64,000 nucleotides of DNA from Echinarachnius parma (GCA_037951105.1 JBAMJV010004354.1:1-64000), one strand, 5' to 3'. Shown: positions 1-12,900, counted from the stretch's first letter. Notes: generated by a model from the letters alone, not told the origin. Numbers and translations: made by a program.

Positions 1-182
1 CCTTACATATATATACCCCGATCAATACAAAAAGCCTGGTTAGCCTACCCAATGATGCAGAAACTACTGTATTACATGGAGCTGGAGGTCAATTTTGCTG
101 AAATTATGCTAATTTTTTCAAACTGTCTAAATGACAGCATACCTGTCGCAAATAGTTTAAACACTGCCCATGAATAATTTTT

Positions 183-240
183 CTTCATCATCATCAACGA
201 TTTCTTCATCATCATCATCATCATCACCATCATTATCATT

Positions 241-271
<31 letters not shown>

Positions 272-290
272 CCACATCATCATCATCTGA
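183..290. repeat. (CAT)n microsatellite
   Basis: Nearly uninterrupted CAT trinucleotides with a few substitutions. It lies in the first intron of the minus-strand acyl-CoA dehydrogenase gene. The Met-rich reading frame on the other strand is only the repeat being read and is not a gene. Confidence 0.9.
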
Positions 291-458
291 GTGATCTTCA
301 TCTCACATTAACCAACGTGACCAATGAGTAATGACGACAATATAATCTGATTCAACAATATTGATCATGCAATTCAAGGCTGCAACTTTGCAAATGCAAA
401 TTGTGCGTGTAGCAAAAGTAGACAAATGATCGACAAAGAGTAGATCCCAATTGGTTAC

Positions 459-755
459 CGATTGTGGAATCAGTCTCTGCAGATATGACTGCAATGGCGC
501 ATCTTCGAGGTACACGTTCCCGATACGGGGCCTCTGTTGGAAGAACGTTCCTCTCCGTGCTTTCTGGAACGGTACCCCATCTCCACGGGAGCTCTCCCGG
601 GTTCGGGTCGGGGAGGCAGCCGCCACACCCCCGCTCGAAGTCACATCCCCACTGTCTGGCGAAGAATCTTGTGTTGACGCCCTCGAACTTTGTCTTTTAT
701 AGCAGGGCAATGATGGAAGCCGTTTGCTGTGAGTGCTAATAACAAGCTTAAACAT
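459..755 (-). CDS. First coding exon of a second AidB-like acyl-CoA dehydrogenase (partial gene, runs off the left edge)
   Basis: Read on the minus strand this is an open 99-codon exon from a Met at 755 to a GT donor (GTAACC) just after 459. The last 40 or so residues (VPFQKARRGTFF, then NVYLEDAPLQSYLQRLIP) match the N-terminal region of AidB/ACDH-11-type acyl-CoA dehydrogenases. They align without gaps to the first exon of the plus-strand gene ([30 protein letters not shown]). Both exons end in phase 0 at the same residue, so these are paralogues. The first 55 residues are Ser/Thr/Arg-rich with few acidic residues, which would fit a mitochondrial presequence (inference). The remaining exons must lie to the left of the window. 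No lesion is visible in this exon, unlike its plus-strand partner. Confidence 0.8.
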
Positions 756-1133
756 ATTCTAGACGAATTTTCACGACGAACGGACAATAATAATGTCTTG
801 ATTGTATGCTGTCAAGCCTGTCAAATCAGTTTTGGAGTTGGTTTACGTTCGGTTTGCCGCAAGTCCGTTTACATTATAGATCCACTTATGAAATGTTCAG
901 GTGTTAAGGTAATTTTGTTTGTTTTGGTTTATGTCAATTTCCTCCAATAAAAGAACTGTATAAAAAAATACATATTTGTATATGTTATTAAACTAGCAAT
1001 GAGCTATGCAAAAAATAAAACGTGTATTTCTGTCCCTCATTTGAATTATATAAGATTTTCACGAATAAAAATAAAATAGCAAACACCGAGATAAAGACTA
1101 AGATGGCATGGTTCGGAAAATAAACAAAACAAT
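756..1133. promoter_or_regulatory. Head-to-head intergenic region, presumed shared promoter (left part)
   Basis: Start codons at 755 (minus) and 2193 (plus) face each other 1.4 kb apart. Removing the transposon at 1134-2075 leaves only about 500 bp between them, typical of a bidirectional promoter. The stretch is AT-rich. I see no clear TATA box or initiator and assign no transcription start. Confidence 0.35.
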
Positions 1134-2075
1134 GGGTCCTACCAATCGCCAAGGATCACTACTAAGCACTGCGAAGCACTGCGAAGCTCACTACGAAGCA
1201 CTACGAAACCCCTACGAAGCACTGCGAAGAGCACGTCTTCTTAGTACTATGAAGCACTACGAAGACGAAGATTGCACTGCGAAGAGCGCCCTGTACTAAA
1301 AACTCGCTCTTATGCGCGCACGTAGAGGTAGTCAGGTAGACTATGGTAGCTGCCAAACACTCATCCAATTCGATCATGACCGATGTCAGAGCATGGTAGT
1401 ATATCAATCATGCTACTCACTAAGTTATATGACAAGGATGTAACTGAAATGATTAATGAGTACATCATGGGCCAGCTGGTCCTGGGTCAAATAACATTAA
1501 TGGGGGTTCCAGGGGTGCAGCCCCGGAAGATTTTGGATTATGGGCAGTTTAGTATTATCAAAGACACTAACTACCCTTGTAGACGTTGTAGTGTCTTTGG
1601 TATTATCAAAAAGTGGTTTAAAGAAGAATATAATATAGTAACATCTTCCATTCATGAGAGGGGGCAATGCTCCTTTATAATTGTAATGTTATTAATATAT
1701 ATTTTTGAACCCCAAATATTGGGGGGGGGGGGGGGGGGTGATAATACAGGCCACCCCTCCCCCCACCTGAAATATTGGGGGATATATCCGCCCCCCCCCC
1801 CCCCCCCCCCCCACCCCCGTGATCGACACCCCTGATTACAATGATAACAATGTTGTAAAAATCATTCTAGCGCGGTTATCGATCCCTCCTCGATCATGAA
1901 TTGTGAATCGTGTTTGTACCGTGCTTGTCATGGCAGCTACCGTACCTTGATCATCTACTCCTACGTGCGCTCCTAAAAGCTATCTTTTAGCTCTTCGTAG
2001 TGCTTAGTAGTGTTTCGTAGTGAATTCATAGTGCTTCGTAGTGCTTCACGGTGTTCGCGGTGATTGGTAGGACCG
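1134..2075. mobile_element. Non-autonomous TIR element (copy A), 8-bp TSD
   Basis: Terminal inverted repeats GGGTCCTACCAATC / GATTGGTAGGACCG are flanked by perfect 8-bp duplications AAAACAAT at 1126-1133 and 2076-2083. The subterminal regions are runs of a GAAGCACTGC / GAAGCACTAC motif in opposite orientations. The interior has long G and C homopolymers (about 1721-1738 and 1790-1812) and no transposase. An 8-bp duplication fits hAT, P or Merlin superfamilies, and the termini do not settle which. It is the same family as 2355-4619, with a shorter interior. Confidence 0.85.
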
Positions 2076-2083
2076 AAAACAAT

Positions 2084-2192
2084 CATTATCTTGGTCTGCT
2101 GACAGAGCATTTCGCACTTCGCAGTTAACTGATTGAAATGAAATTGCCGTAAACTGAACGAATTTAACGAAATATATGTTAGTATTCATTTC
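2084..2192. promoter_or_regulatory. 5' flank of the plus-strand gene
   Basis: Short AT-rich stretch between transposon copy A and the ATG at 2193. It presumably holds the 5' UTR and proximal promoter. No specific motif was recognised. Confidence 0.3.
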
Positions 2193-2354
2193 ATGATGTT
2201 AAGGACGCGTAACAATGATCTTAGAACCCTTGTTTTGCGTCGATGGAAGAGTTCTAATGTGTCTAGTCGTGTGGAAGACAAGCAGCTGAGATCTTCAGTC
2301 GACTCTGGCAGCGGTCGTCGCCTGGACCAGCCCGAGCGGCGCTCCGCCCGAAAC
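2193..2354 (+). CDS. AidB-like gene, exon 1, part before the transposon (residues 1-54)
   Basis: Starts with two Met codons and an Arg-rich, mostly non-acidic stretch that looks like an organelle presequence. The frame runs to AAC at 2352-2354, the last base of the left target-site duplication. Reading on into the transposon gives about 36 foreign residues and a stop at 2463-2465. The frame resumes at 4628 on the far side of the insertion. Confidence 0.75.
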
Positions 2355-3892
2355 GGGTCCTACCAATCCCCAAGGATCACTACTAAGCACTGCGAAGCAC
2401 TGCGAAGCACACTACGAAGCACTACGAAACCCCTACGAAGCACTGCGAAGAGCACGTCTTCGTAGTACTACGAAGCACTACGAAGACGAAGAGTGCACTG
2501 CGAAGAGCGCCCTGTACTAAAAAATCGCCTTAATGCGCACACGTAGAGGTAGACTATGGTAGCTGCCAAACATCCATCCAATTCGATCATGATCGATGTC
2601 AGAGCATTTCTCGTTTGAGATTCTGAGAATATATATTTTTATGCCATGGATGCCATGGATGTAATGATCGATTATAATAATCACGGGAGTGCCAAAATAG
2701 CTTGGGCTTGATAGGTTTACATTGATAAAACGGATAAAATCATACATTTCCCTTTGCTTGGACAAAGCCCGCCCTAGAGTACCTGCATAAAGAGAGTAGC
2801 GACCTGTTGTGCACAAATGGATACAAAATGGCGACAGCTGGTTTAAGTTATCCAGGAATGCTGAGTTCAACAATGCGCTAAACTATGACTGAACCTCTTT
2901 GAGCATTCAATGGTTTAAATTCCTTCCGCCATTTTGTATCCATTTTGTGAACAATAGATGTCGCAACTCTCTCTATCAAGGGACTATATAGCCCCCCCCC
3001 CTCCCCCCCCCCTCGTAATATACCCACTATCCTACAGGGTATGCTATAGTATTAGGGATCATCAGCGACATTTATTGGGACAATATTACAAATCATTGTG
3101 AATCCTAAATTCATCTGCAGGTAAGATGAACGCATACTGTGGTGGCGTCATTTATTACAATTATTCAAAATGTATAGGACTCAGGGGCGGATCTACCTTT
3201 TTGCTAAGAGGGGGGGGGGGGACACCCAATGACGATGCGACCCGGGGGCAGCCCGGGGGGGGGGGGGGTTATACCCCTACCCCCCCCCCTCTAGATCCGC
3301 ACTGGGTTCGTATCACCAGGTTCCATAGTATCACTGACCTCCAGTTCGTATTTATACAGAGCGTATCAAAAAAAAAAACAACAAATTTTCGTTCACGCAT
3401 GGGCGATCAATGACTGTTGGTGTACAGAGTGTGAAAAATTACTTGCGCCTAATTGAAAGAAGAGGGACAATTAAACCAGCAGTGCGAGTAAGTACCCCCA
3501 TTCAAACAAATTGCTCTTTTTTGCATGAATTTAGGATTATGTTATTATAAAAGGTTTGCCTGGGGGGGGGGGGGGGGGGGGGGGGGGGGTGAGGGGATCA
3601 ACCCTACCCTCTTTGACCCAACAAATGACCTTTTCAACTCCTTGGACCTCCATTTGGGTCTTTTGAGCCATTTTGAGCCTTTTTGAACCTTTTGGAGGGT
3701 TTCCGTAAGTCTTTGGTAGCTCCAAGTCTACGTATTTTGTAGTTTTAGTCTGCTCCTTATTCCCCTTAACTCCCGTTTCAGGGTTTTTGTAGCTCCAAAG
3801 ACCCTATATTTTGTGCTTGTAGTCGGCTCTTCAGACCCCCATTTCAGAGTTCCGTGAGGCACACCCCCGTCAAAAAATAATTCGTGTGCCCC

Positions 3893-3931
<39 letters not shown>

Positions 3932-6900
3932 GCTAGGCTCAACGTTCAGTGGGTCGGGAAAATTTCCCACGCGCACTGGCAGGACGTGTTCAGCGACGAC
4001 AATAGTGTACTTTTTTTTAATCAAAACCGTTAGTTAACGTTTTGAAATAATGATTTTTCAATGATAATTATCTTCATACTAAAGGGACGGCAGAAGAGAA
4101 ACGAGGAAGCTCCTAGTATGGTTCGTGGAGTTAGACACTTTGCCTGGATCACTTTAATTTTAATGTTTACTTATTATATATTTATTGAACCCCAAATATT
4201 CGGGGACGGGGGGATCACAATACAGCTAGTCCACACGCCCCCCCCCCCCCCCCCAGTGATCGACGCCCAGTGGCACGACAATTGTTGGAGGGCACACTTT
4301 ATGTATTTCTTTGTTTTTGCCAAAAATGGCCCCTTATGTTTTCTATTGTTTTTTTTTTGTAGCTACGCCACTGTCGACGTCTCCTGATTACAATGATTTA
4401 ACAAAGTTGTAAAAATCCTAAATTCTAGCGCGGTTATCGATCCTCGTCTGATCGATCATGAATTGCGAATTGTGTTGTCTTGCAGCTACCGTACCTCATC
4501 TACCTCTACATGAGCTCCTTTAGCAATTGTTTTGCTCTTCGTAGTGCTTAGTAGTGCTTAGTAGTGAATTCGTAGTGCTTCGTAGTGCTTCGCGGTGTCC
4601 GCGGTGATTGGTAGGACCGCCCGAAACGTCCCGTTTCGCAGGGCTCAGCGGGGAGAATTCTTCCAAGATAAACCACAGCTTAGAAACGTGTTTGTGGAAG
4701 ATGCACCACTCCGTTCGTACCTGAATCGGTTGCTGCCCGCTGAGGTATTTACAGTGGATCTGTGTTAAACATGTGTCACATTGCATTGATTGGCAGAAAT
4801 ATTATTTTTGAATGTATCCCAAATCAAAACCCTCTATTAAACAACAGTCAACATGCAGTAATACATTATGATAGCCTACCGGTAATATACTTAGCAGTTT
4901 ATCTATTCAATTAGAAAGGGCATATATCTACACCAACATGGCTATCACACATAGGTACATTACAATAGCGCTGTGCGGAGATCAACCTCTTCCGCCTGCT
5001 GCACTATCCAACACAAAAACATTTTTTGTTGGCCGATTTCTCCCTCCATTTACCAGCAAATGCAAACAAACTTTTGTTTATGTGATCCACAATTCATATA
5101 CTTTGATAATAATTACTGACTCTGTTGTTTTGAAGACCGCAAAATGTCCGTTTTCCTTACCGATGCGTCCTAAAACACAGCGTTCAACTGTTGAACGGTA
5201 CAGTGTACGAATGGGCGGTATGCTCATCTCCAGCATATTAGCGTATATTGCGTGTAAATGGTCCAACTGATTGGACCATTTACTTTAGTAGATGTGATGG
5301 CTATATAGAATAAGAAGAAACTTGTGTATTGGCCACCATCAATTTCAGTTGGGATCTACAACACACAATTTGTAGCTAGAGCCCTGGGCCCGGGGGGAAC
5401 CAAATTAATTTGAGCATTTGAATGCTCAATTAATCTGCACCTATTAATATTATGTTTTTAGTTTTATTGTATTAGGAACAGGTTCTTCAATCTTCATCAC
5501 CCCTGACCACAAGAATGTAGGAAAGATGTGATGAGGAACTAAAACCATTGCAAGACAAAGGGATAACTGCGTTAAACATTTCAATGTATGTGATTTGTGG
5601 GTGTGTGTGTGGGGGGTGGGGGGATCAAATAAATTTATAGCATCCTGCACCTTTTTATAATATTTGTATTAATTGTATATCGGGACAGGTTCTTCATTCC
5701 ATAACCCCTGACCTTGAGCGGTTTGGTGGCAGGGTAGTGGACGAAATATCGGACCTGGGACGGCAGTGTGATGAGGAGTTGCCGTACGTCAAGCACTTTG
5801 ATGCGTGGGGAAACCGAGTAGACAAGCTCGTTACGTCGGCAGCCTGGAAACGGCAAAAAGCAATCACTGCGGAGGAGGGGATCCTCGCCATTCCTTATCA
5901 GCAAAAGTTTGGCCCATGGAGGTGAGATGTGAATCTAATAGAAAGTGTTTCAAAATCTTTCGTATTATTGTTTCAAAATAGTTCAACAAACTTATTGACC
6001 ATTTTGAGAAAGAATAGAGAATGTAAAAATTATCATCTACAATATACATTCAAATTTCCCCTTGTTTGTCAGGTGAAACCATAGCAGTATATTTAAAGGG
6101 TAATAGCTAGATCATGTCCATAGTCTCTCTCAATTTTGTAGCCCTTTGAATGGAGTGATAATTATATCAATTAGATAAATTCATATAGTTCGTCTTCATC
6201 ATTTATAAATGATAAATATTGTTGATGAATGGTGACCAGTTACAACTCTTTGTCTGAATGCCTTTGCAGAGGGATTTGCATTAATTGGTAACAAAGACAA
6301 AGGTGCAACCAGCTGGTTTTAAACAGTTACTTGGGAATAAAGTTCTTTGTTTTTAGCCTGGACTAAAGTTGTGCCACTGATGAGAATTCGGGCCATAATT
6401 ATGTTTAATTTTCTAGTGCTTTGCAGTCAGCTGTACCAGACAATTATTACTAAGTTAAACTGAATTTGCCCATCACTTCACTATCTATCTATTCTTTTTT
6501 GTTGAGAGTACAATTACTGTTTTTGTTGCTTTGCAGTCGCCTGTACCAGGCAGCCAAACTGCTGCTGTACTTCCCTTCATCGGGTCTCTACTACTGCCCT
6601 GTGGCCATGTCAGATGGAGCAGCAAAGCTTCTTCAGGTCAGCTAGGTTCATCTTTGTGATCCATTAACTTAAAAGAACAGGTTTTCCCAAAAGTGATATT
6701 TGAGACTTCAATCATGTGAAAAAGATACATGGTCATGGGGCCTCAGGGCTATTAATCGAGCTCTCAAATGCCAAAATGAGCCCTCAAATTCATAAACGCA
6801 CTCAGGCTCTGTAAATTTGCATGTATAGATCTATAGAGTTTGATGCAAAACAGAATTAAAATTGCTATTTCCATGCAGGCGAACTTGAAAAGTATATATC

Positions 6901-9900
6901 CCCCGAAGTGATATGATTTTCCCCCCTATTTATTTAAAGTTAATGTCATATATCCGTAACATATAGCTTTTTAATTTGTGCTGTGGCTCTCTTAGTTTCC
7001 TGTTATATTATTACATGCTTTATTCAACTAGGTAAAATTTCCTCTTCCATCCCTAAACATTGTTAGAAAGTTGCTCAATTGATCTTTATTTCAATTGCAT
7101 GAAGACAATTGTACATTAAACCTAGGAGAACCCTAGGAGAAGTTAATTTATATGATTTTCCCCTGTTAATTAAATTATAACATAGTTTATTATGTGTTTA
7201 TTACTTTAAAAAATAAGTTTTATGCAATGTTTAACGAGGGAATGTTTCCTTTACCATCCTCAGGCAAAAAGCTTTTTTAGATAGCTGTTCAATATATCAA
7301 CAAGATTATATGATATGCATAGGCGCCGGAAGTGGGGGGGGGGGGGGGGGGCAGGGGGGCGGCTGCCCCCCAATCCCAAAAGTGGGGGGGCAAAACGCGT
7401 TTTTGCCCCCCAAAAAAACACACCCCCCCTAAAAAAAGAAAAAAAAAAGAAAAAAAGAAAGAAAAAAGAAAAGAAAACATTAAATGTATCAGCCAATAGT
7501 TGTTAATTCTAACGTTTAAAAACTAAGTTATTTATCCATCCATTAAACGTTTTCGCTGCGCGCTTCGCATGCAAACAAATTATTTCAGTTTGTTGTGTAA
7601 TTTGCGCATGGTACGTCTGAGGTGGATTTTTCTGTACCGGTTCACGTAGTTCCTGTGTAGGCTGTTATTGCTCTGGCTGTTTGTGCTACGTGCACCAGAT
7701 TGCACCATTTCAAGTATATAAATGCCAAATCTTCCCCCTCTGGCTCTGCCCCAGCCCTCAGTCGCTTCGCTCCCTCGGGACTCATTTTGGGCTGTAAGCT
7801 ATGTTGTTGGATCATACATAATGTGGCATAATTATGGTTTATGTTTTTATGCACCAGATTGCACCATTTCAAGTATATAAATGCCAAATCTTCCCCGTGG
7901 GAGGGGGATACCCCCTCCCAAACCCTCCCCCTCTGGCTCTGCCCCAGCCCTCGGTCGCTTCGCTCCCTCGGGACTCATTTTGGGCTGTAAGCTATGTTGT
8001 TGGATCACACATAATGCATAATGCGGCAAATGGTTTATGTTTTTATAATAATAATAATAATAATTGCATTTATATGGCGCTTTATACGGGCGTTTCTAAG
8101 CGCACTGGTGGTCTGTCTAAATAAGAAAACTAGTGAACACGATAGCATTAAAACAATACAACACCAGATTGCACCATTTCAAGTATAATGCCAAATCTTC
8201 CCCGTGGGAGGGGGATACCCCCTCCCAAACCCTCCCCCTCTGGCTCTGTCCCAGCCCTCGGTCGCTTCGCTCCCCTCGGGACTCATTTTGGCTGTAAGCT
8301 ATGTTGTTGGATCATGTTTTTATGCACCAGATTGCACAATTTCAAATAAAATAAATGCAAAAGCTCCCTGCCGTGGGAGGGAGGACTCCGCTTAGTCACT
8401 TCGCTCCCTCGGGCTTGGTCGCTTTATCCTCGCAATGGTCCGTATGCATAAAACGTAGCAATTGCTTATAAGCAATTGCTTCAAGCACAAGCAAGAGCTT
8501 GTCAAGCAAAAGATCAAGTTCAAGCAATTGCTTAATTTCGTATGCATAAGCTTTTGCTTGTGCTGAAACCTTTTGCTTACACTGCCTAAGCAATTGCTTA
8601 CGTGTTGAACAAAGCATCGTTACGGTTGTGTGAACATCGCACTGCATGAAAACAAAGGGGATTCGTAGTGTATGCAAACGTCGTGTAGTCCCTTGCATAG
8701 CAGCTTTCCCTGGTCGTCCCCGACCTGGCAACAGTTTTTTTCTTACGCAAATATTTTCAAATCATGAACAAAATTGCCTACATGGATATAAATGTCTAAA
8801 ATAACAGCCATTTGATTAAATATGTAATCACAACATAACCTCTGGAATCAGGAGTTCTAAATCATCCTGAAACGGTATGAAAACTTTATTCTAAAACGCG
8901 AATGTCCTTAGTAAGCAAGAGCTCAAGCTGGTCTGGAGGTGCTTGAAAAAACGCAAGCAATTGCTTATCAAGACAAGTAAAAGGTTTGTTTTATGCATAC
9001 GGTTTTAAGCAATTGCTTGTTTGGTTAGCAATTGCTTACGAGCAGTAAGCAATTGCTTGTGCTTGTAAGCAAAAGCTTTTGCTTGCAAGCAATTGCTTGT
9101 TTGTGTGCATACCGATTCAAGCAAAAGGCTAGCATAAGCAATTGCTTGTTTTTATGCATACGGCCCATTGTCTCACTCGCACCTCTGGCTCAAAATTGGC
9201 AACTCTGTGAGTGTGGTTGGGCATGAGCCCCTAAACACATACATCGTGAGCCCCCTTAGGGTTTTGCCCCCCCAATACAAAACTGCTTCCGGCGCGCCTG
9301 ATGGTATGCATTTCAATTGCATGAATACATAAATATATATGTTTATTAACAAGTTGTTAAATTATCAAATATTGTATGCATTTCAATTGCATACATGTAA
9401 GTGTATTAAAGGGCAATGAAACTATGTCTTTCGGCTATTATTCTCGTTTAGAGGGTGAACAGACATTTTATTTGATACATAACTTGGCAATTTTGGCCTC
9501 CTGGATCCCATGTAATCCTTACGTGAACATACCCACATTTTACTAATTCTTACGGCGGCAAAAGGTGATGGGAGCGGCCATGTTCTTGTAATTGCTTTGC
9601 AAACTATGACGAGTGTGCTACGGGACGAACAAAATGCTTTTCACTGATTTACAGACTCGTCAAAGCATCTACAAGTATTCAGACAATGGTTTCAATAGAT
9701 CTATTGAAATGCATTAGTGCATATCACTGACCATAAGTCCGCACACACCTAATAATGGCGGCCTCCAGGGTTCGCATGAATAGTGGTAAACCCGATAGAG
9801 TTTTCACATATTTCTCCCAAAGCAGAAATCTGAGTCGGAGTTATGTTATATAATATAAAAAGGCATATTACGATATATCAAGTAGGATAAACTCTATTCT

Positions 9901-12900
9901 TGAGTTGCATTGCCCTGTAATATAAGCTTTTGATAAGCAATTGCTTGCGTTTTTTCAAGCACATCCAAACCAGCTTGAGCTCTTGCTTACTCAGGGCATT
10001 CACGTTTAAGGATCAAATTTTCATACTGTTTCAGGATGATTACGAGCTCCTTATTCCATAGGTTATGTTGTGATTTCATATTTAATAATTTTGTTGTTAT
10101 TTCAGACTTTTTACGGCAATTTTCGTCCATCGATCTGCACAGAAACCCCCCTAATGCTCTGTGCTGTTTCCCCCTATTTGCGTAAGAAAAAATACTGCTG
10201 CCAGGTCGGGCACGAAGCGTTGTTGTCCTGCAGTGCGATGTTCGCACAACCTTAATGAACCTTTGTCCAACATGTAAGCAATTGATTAGGCAGTGCAAGC
10301 AAAAGGTTTCAGCACAAGCAAAAGCTTGTGCATATGAATTCAAGCAATTGCTTGAACTTGATCTTTTGCTTGACAAGCTCTTGCTTGTGCTTAAAGCAAT
10401 TGCTTATAAGCAATTGCTTGTTTTTATGCATGAGGCCCATTGTATGAATTTCAATATTGAATGAAAATATTTATAGAAAATGTGCAATTTTTGTTTATAA
10501 TTTATCCAATATTGTATGCATTTCAATTGTATGGATATATGTATTACAGATCTATGAAAGTCTAATCATTTTTTGTGACAGGGGAAGAAAGATTCTGATC
10601 TCTTTTCTAAAGCATTCAGTCATTTGACCTCGTGTGACCCCAACAGCATGTGGACAGCAGGCCAGTGGATGACAGAAATGAGAGGGGGCTCAGATGTGGG
10701 TAAGAAGAAAACAGATAACAGTAAAACCTGTGCAAAGTGACAATGGAAAGAAAACAAGAGAAGTGGCCACTGTAGACAGATGACCTCTATGGACAGGAAT
10801 ACAGTCAAACCTATTTATATAGCGACCACCTAAGGAAAACAAGACAATTGGCCACTGTAGTCAGATGACCTCTATAGACAGGAATACAGTCAAACCTATG
10901 TATAGTGACCACATATTAACAAGGGAAACAAAAAAGTGACCCCTTCAGACAGATGACCTCTAGACAGGAATGCAGTCAAACCTATGTTTATTAGGAAAAC
11001 AAGACAATTGGCCTCTGTAGTCAGATGACCTCTATGGACAGTCATACTGTCCAACCTATGTTTAGTGACCACCTAAGGGAAACAAAAAAGTGGCCCCTTC
11101 AGACAGGTGACCTCTATAGACAGGTTTGATAACATTGTTTTACTCTCCAGGGATTACTTGCTATAGAAAAGTGGCCACTAAGACAGCTAGGTTTGACTGT
11201 ATTTATAAGCACATGTCAACAAAGTTACTAGATCCCTTTAAAATTACCTAAATGGTATGTATCTGTTTTGAACATTTACATACTGCATAAACTCTTCATA
11301 TTTGATATATCAGGTGGGGGTACAGAGACACTGGCCTTTCTTCAAGAGGATGGAACCTACCATCTCCATGGATACAAGTGGTTTTCATCAGCTACAGACT
11401 GTGACATGGCGATAGCCTTAGCAAGGATTGTGGATGAGAATAACATGTATACTGATGTGAGTTGAAAGATAAAAATAATAATGATGATAATGATACTACG
11501 ACTACTGCAACTGCTACACTGTAACTGCTACTGCTATGATGGCTCCTGCTTCTTCTACTGCTACTGCTACTGCTACTGCTACTGCTACTGCTACAGCTAC
11601 TACTACTACTACTACTGCTACTACTACTGCTTTTTATTACCCCTGTCAATGGATACACACTGGAATAATTCCTGCAAACAAAGTGCATATTGTGTTTACA
11701 CAGTGCCAAGGAACTATATATACGCATCCATCTGGGTCCACATACACTGAGGTAGAGGGCAGCAATAATAATAATAATAATAATGGTGGCTACTTATATA
11801 GCGCACGTTCCGTCTTTCGACGCTCGCAGCGCATCACTATTATTACCCCGGTCATCGGATACATATTGCACTCAATTCAGCACACAAAGTGCACATTGTC
11901 CACTCCCTGGGGAGCATTCCAGCTAGGCAACCTCGTACAGTAGGTGCACACAGTGCTAAGTAACTCCTTTACATCCTTCCGGGTAATTTTGTAAAAGGAG
12001 AGGTAATCAGTTTGAAATGAAAGCATACCCATACAAGATTACCTTGGGCTTATTCATATGGATATATGTTGCTTTGGTATTCATTTATTTTCCCAAAATA
12101 TGTTTTTTGGGATCATTTTCCAAAGAAAAACAAACGATTATTATTTTTTATTTATTTTTTTTTATCCGATCCGATCCGATCTCCGATCATCAAGGTCAGT
12201 TACAGCATACCCATACAAGAATAACTATTTGGTATTCTGTCACAGTAATTTTATTCCTCGTTGTCACATATTTAATGTAATATGTTGTGTCTTGTAGCAT
12301 GGTGCACTATGCGAGGGACTATTCATTGAGAAGGAAGGCTTTTGGTAAGCGGATTGCTGACTGGCCACTGCACATGCAGACACTCAGCAGAATGGAGGTA
12401 AAATTATTATGTTATGCTCCTGTTTTTACAGTGTATTAATATACCTTCAAATCTAAGCTCTTCTAAAACATTATTATTTGCTTGAATGGGTATAAATAGT
12501 TAAAACAAAATTGGTGAGGTTTTTCTTTGTTAGAGGCCATTATTTTCAGGTTTTGGGTAAATAAGAAAATCTTGATTTTGACTTGTCCAACTTAGCCACA
12601 AGGAAAAAAGTTTATTTCTAGTCATGGTCTCCTGTATCATGTCTCCCTTCAGCTGGAGGCAAGAGGAGCCACGCTGCTCCTGCTGGAGTCAGCTCTGCTC
12701 CTAGGTTAAACTAACATTTGGAAGTGTTAACTTAATCTCATGGCTGTCATGGAGCTGCTATGGGCCTCTAGATCTTGGTACCCATTTATACACCTGGGAA
12801 ATGTGGATAATTTTTTTTTGCTGAAGGAAAATCGCGATGGGCATACCTTGGGTTCGAACTCGGGACCTCAGGATTGGAATTAGGCGTGCGCTTGTGAGAG

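Larger units (their letters stand above)
7319..9298. mobile_element. Composite TIR element with G-rich ends
   Basis: The ends are inverted: AGGCGCCGGAAGTGGGG near 7320 and ACTGCTTCCGGCGCGCCT near 9298, with G or C tracts inside both. The interior contains a four-fold tandem repeat (7690-8400) and a nested inverted-repeat element (8434-9172). TATGCAT on both sides may be a target duplication, but it is palindromic and uncertain. No transposase recognised. Confidence 0.55.

Noticed and set aside
72-275. Met-rich minus-strand frame
   Set aside because: It is the (CAT)n microsatellite read as ATG codons.
8396-8731. 111-codon minus-strand frame with K-Q-L-L repeats
   Set aside because: The repeats are AAGCAATTGCTT words of the inverted-repeat element. 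There is no recognisable domain, and the same pattern appears in the other copy near 10000-10376.
11392-11943. Poly-Ser, poly-Ala/Thr and poly-Tyr/Cys frames
   Set aside because: All are readings of the trinucleotide microsatellite next to exon 5.
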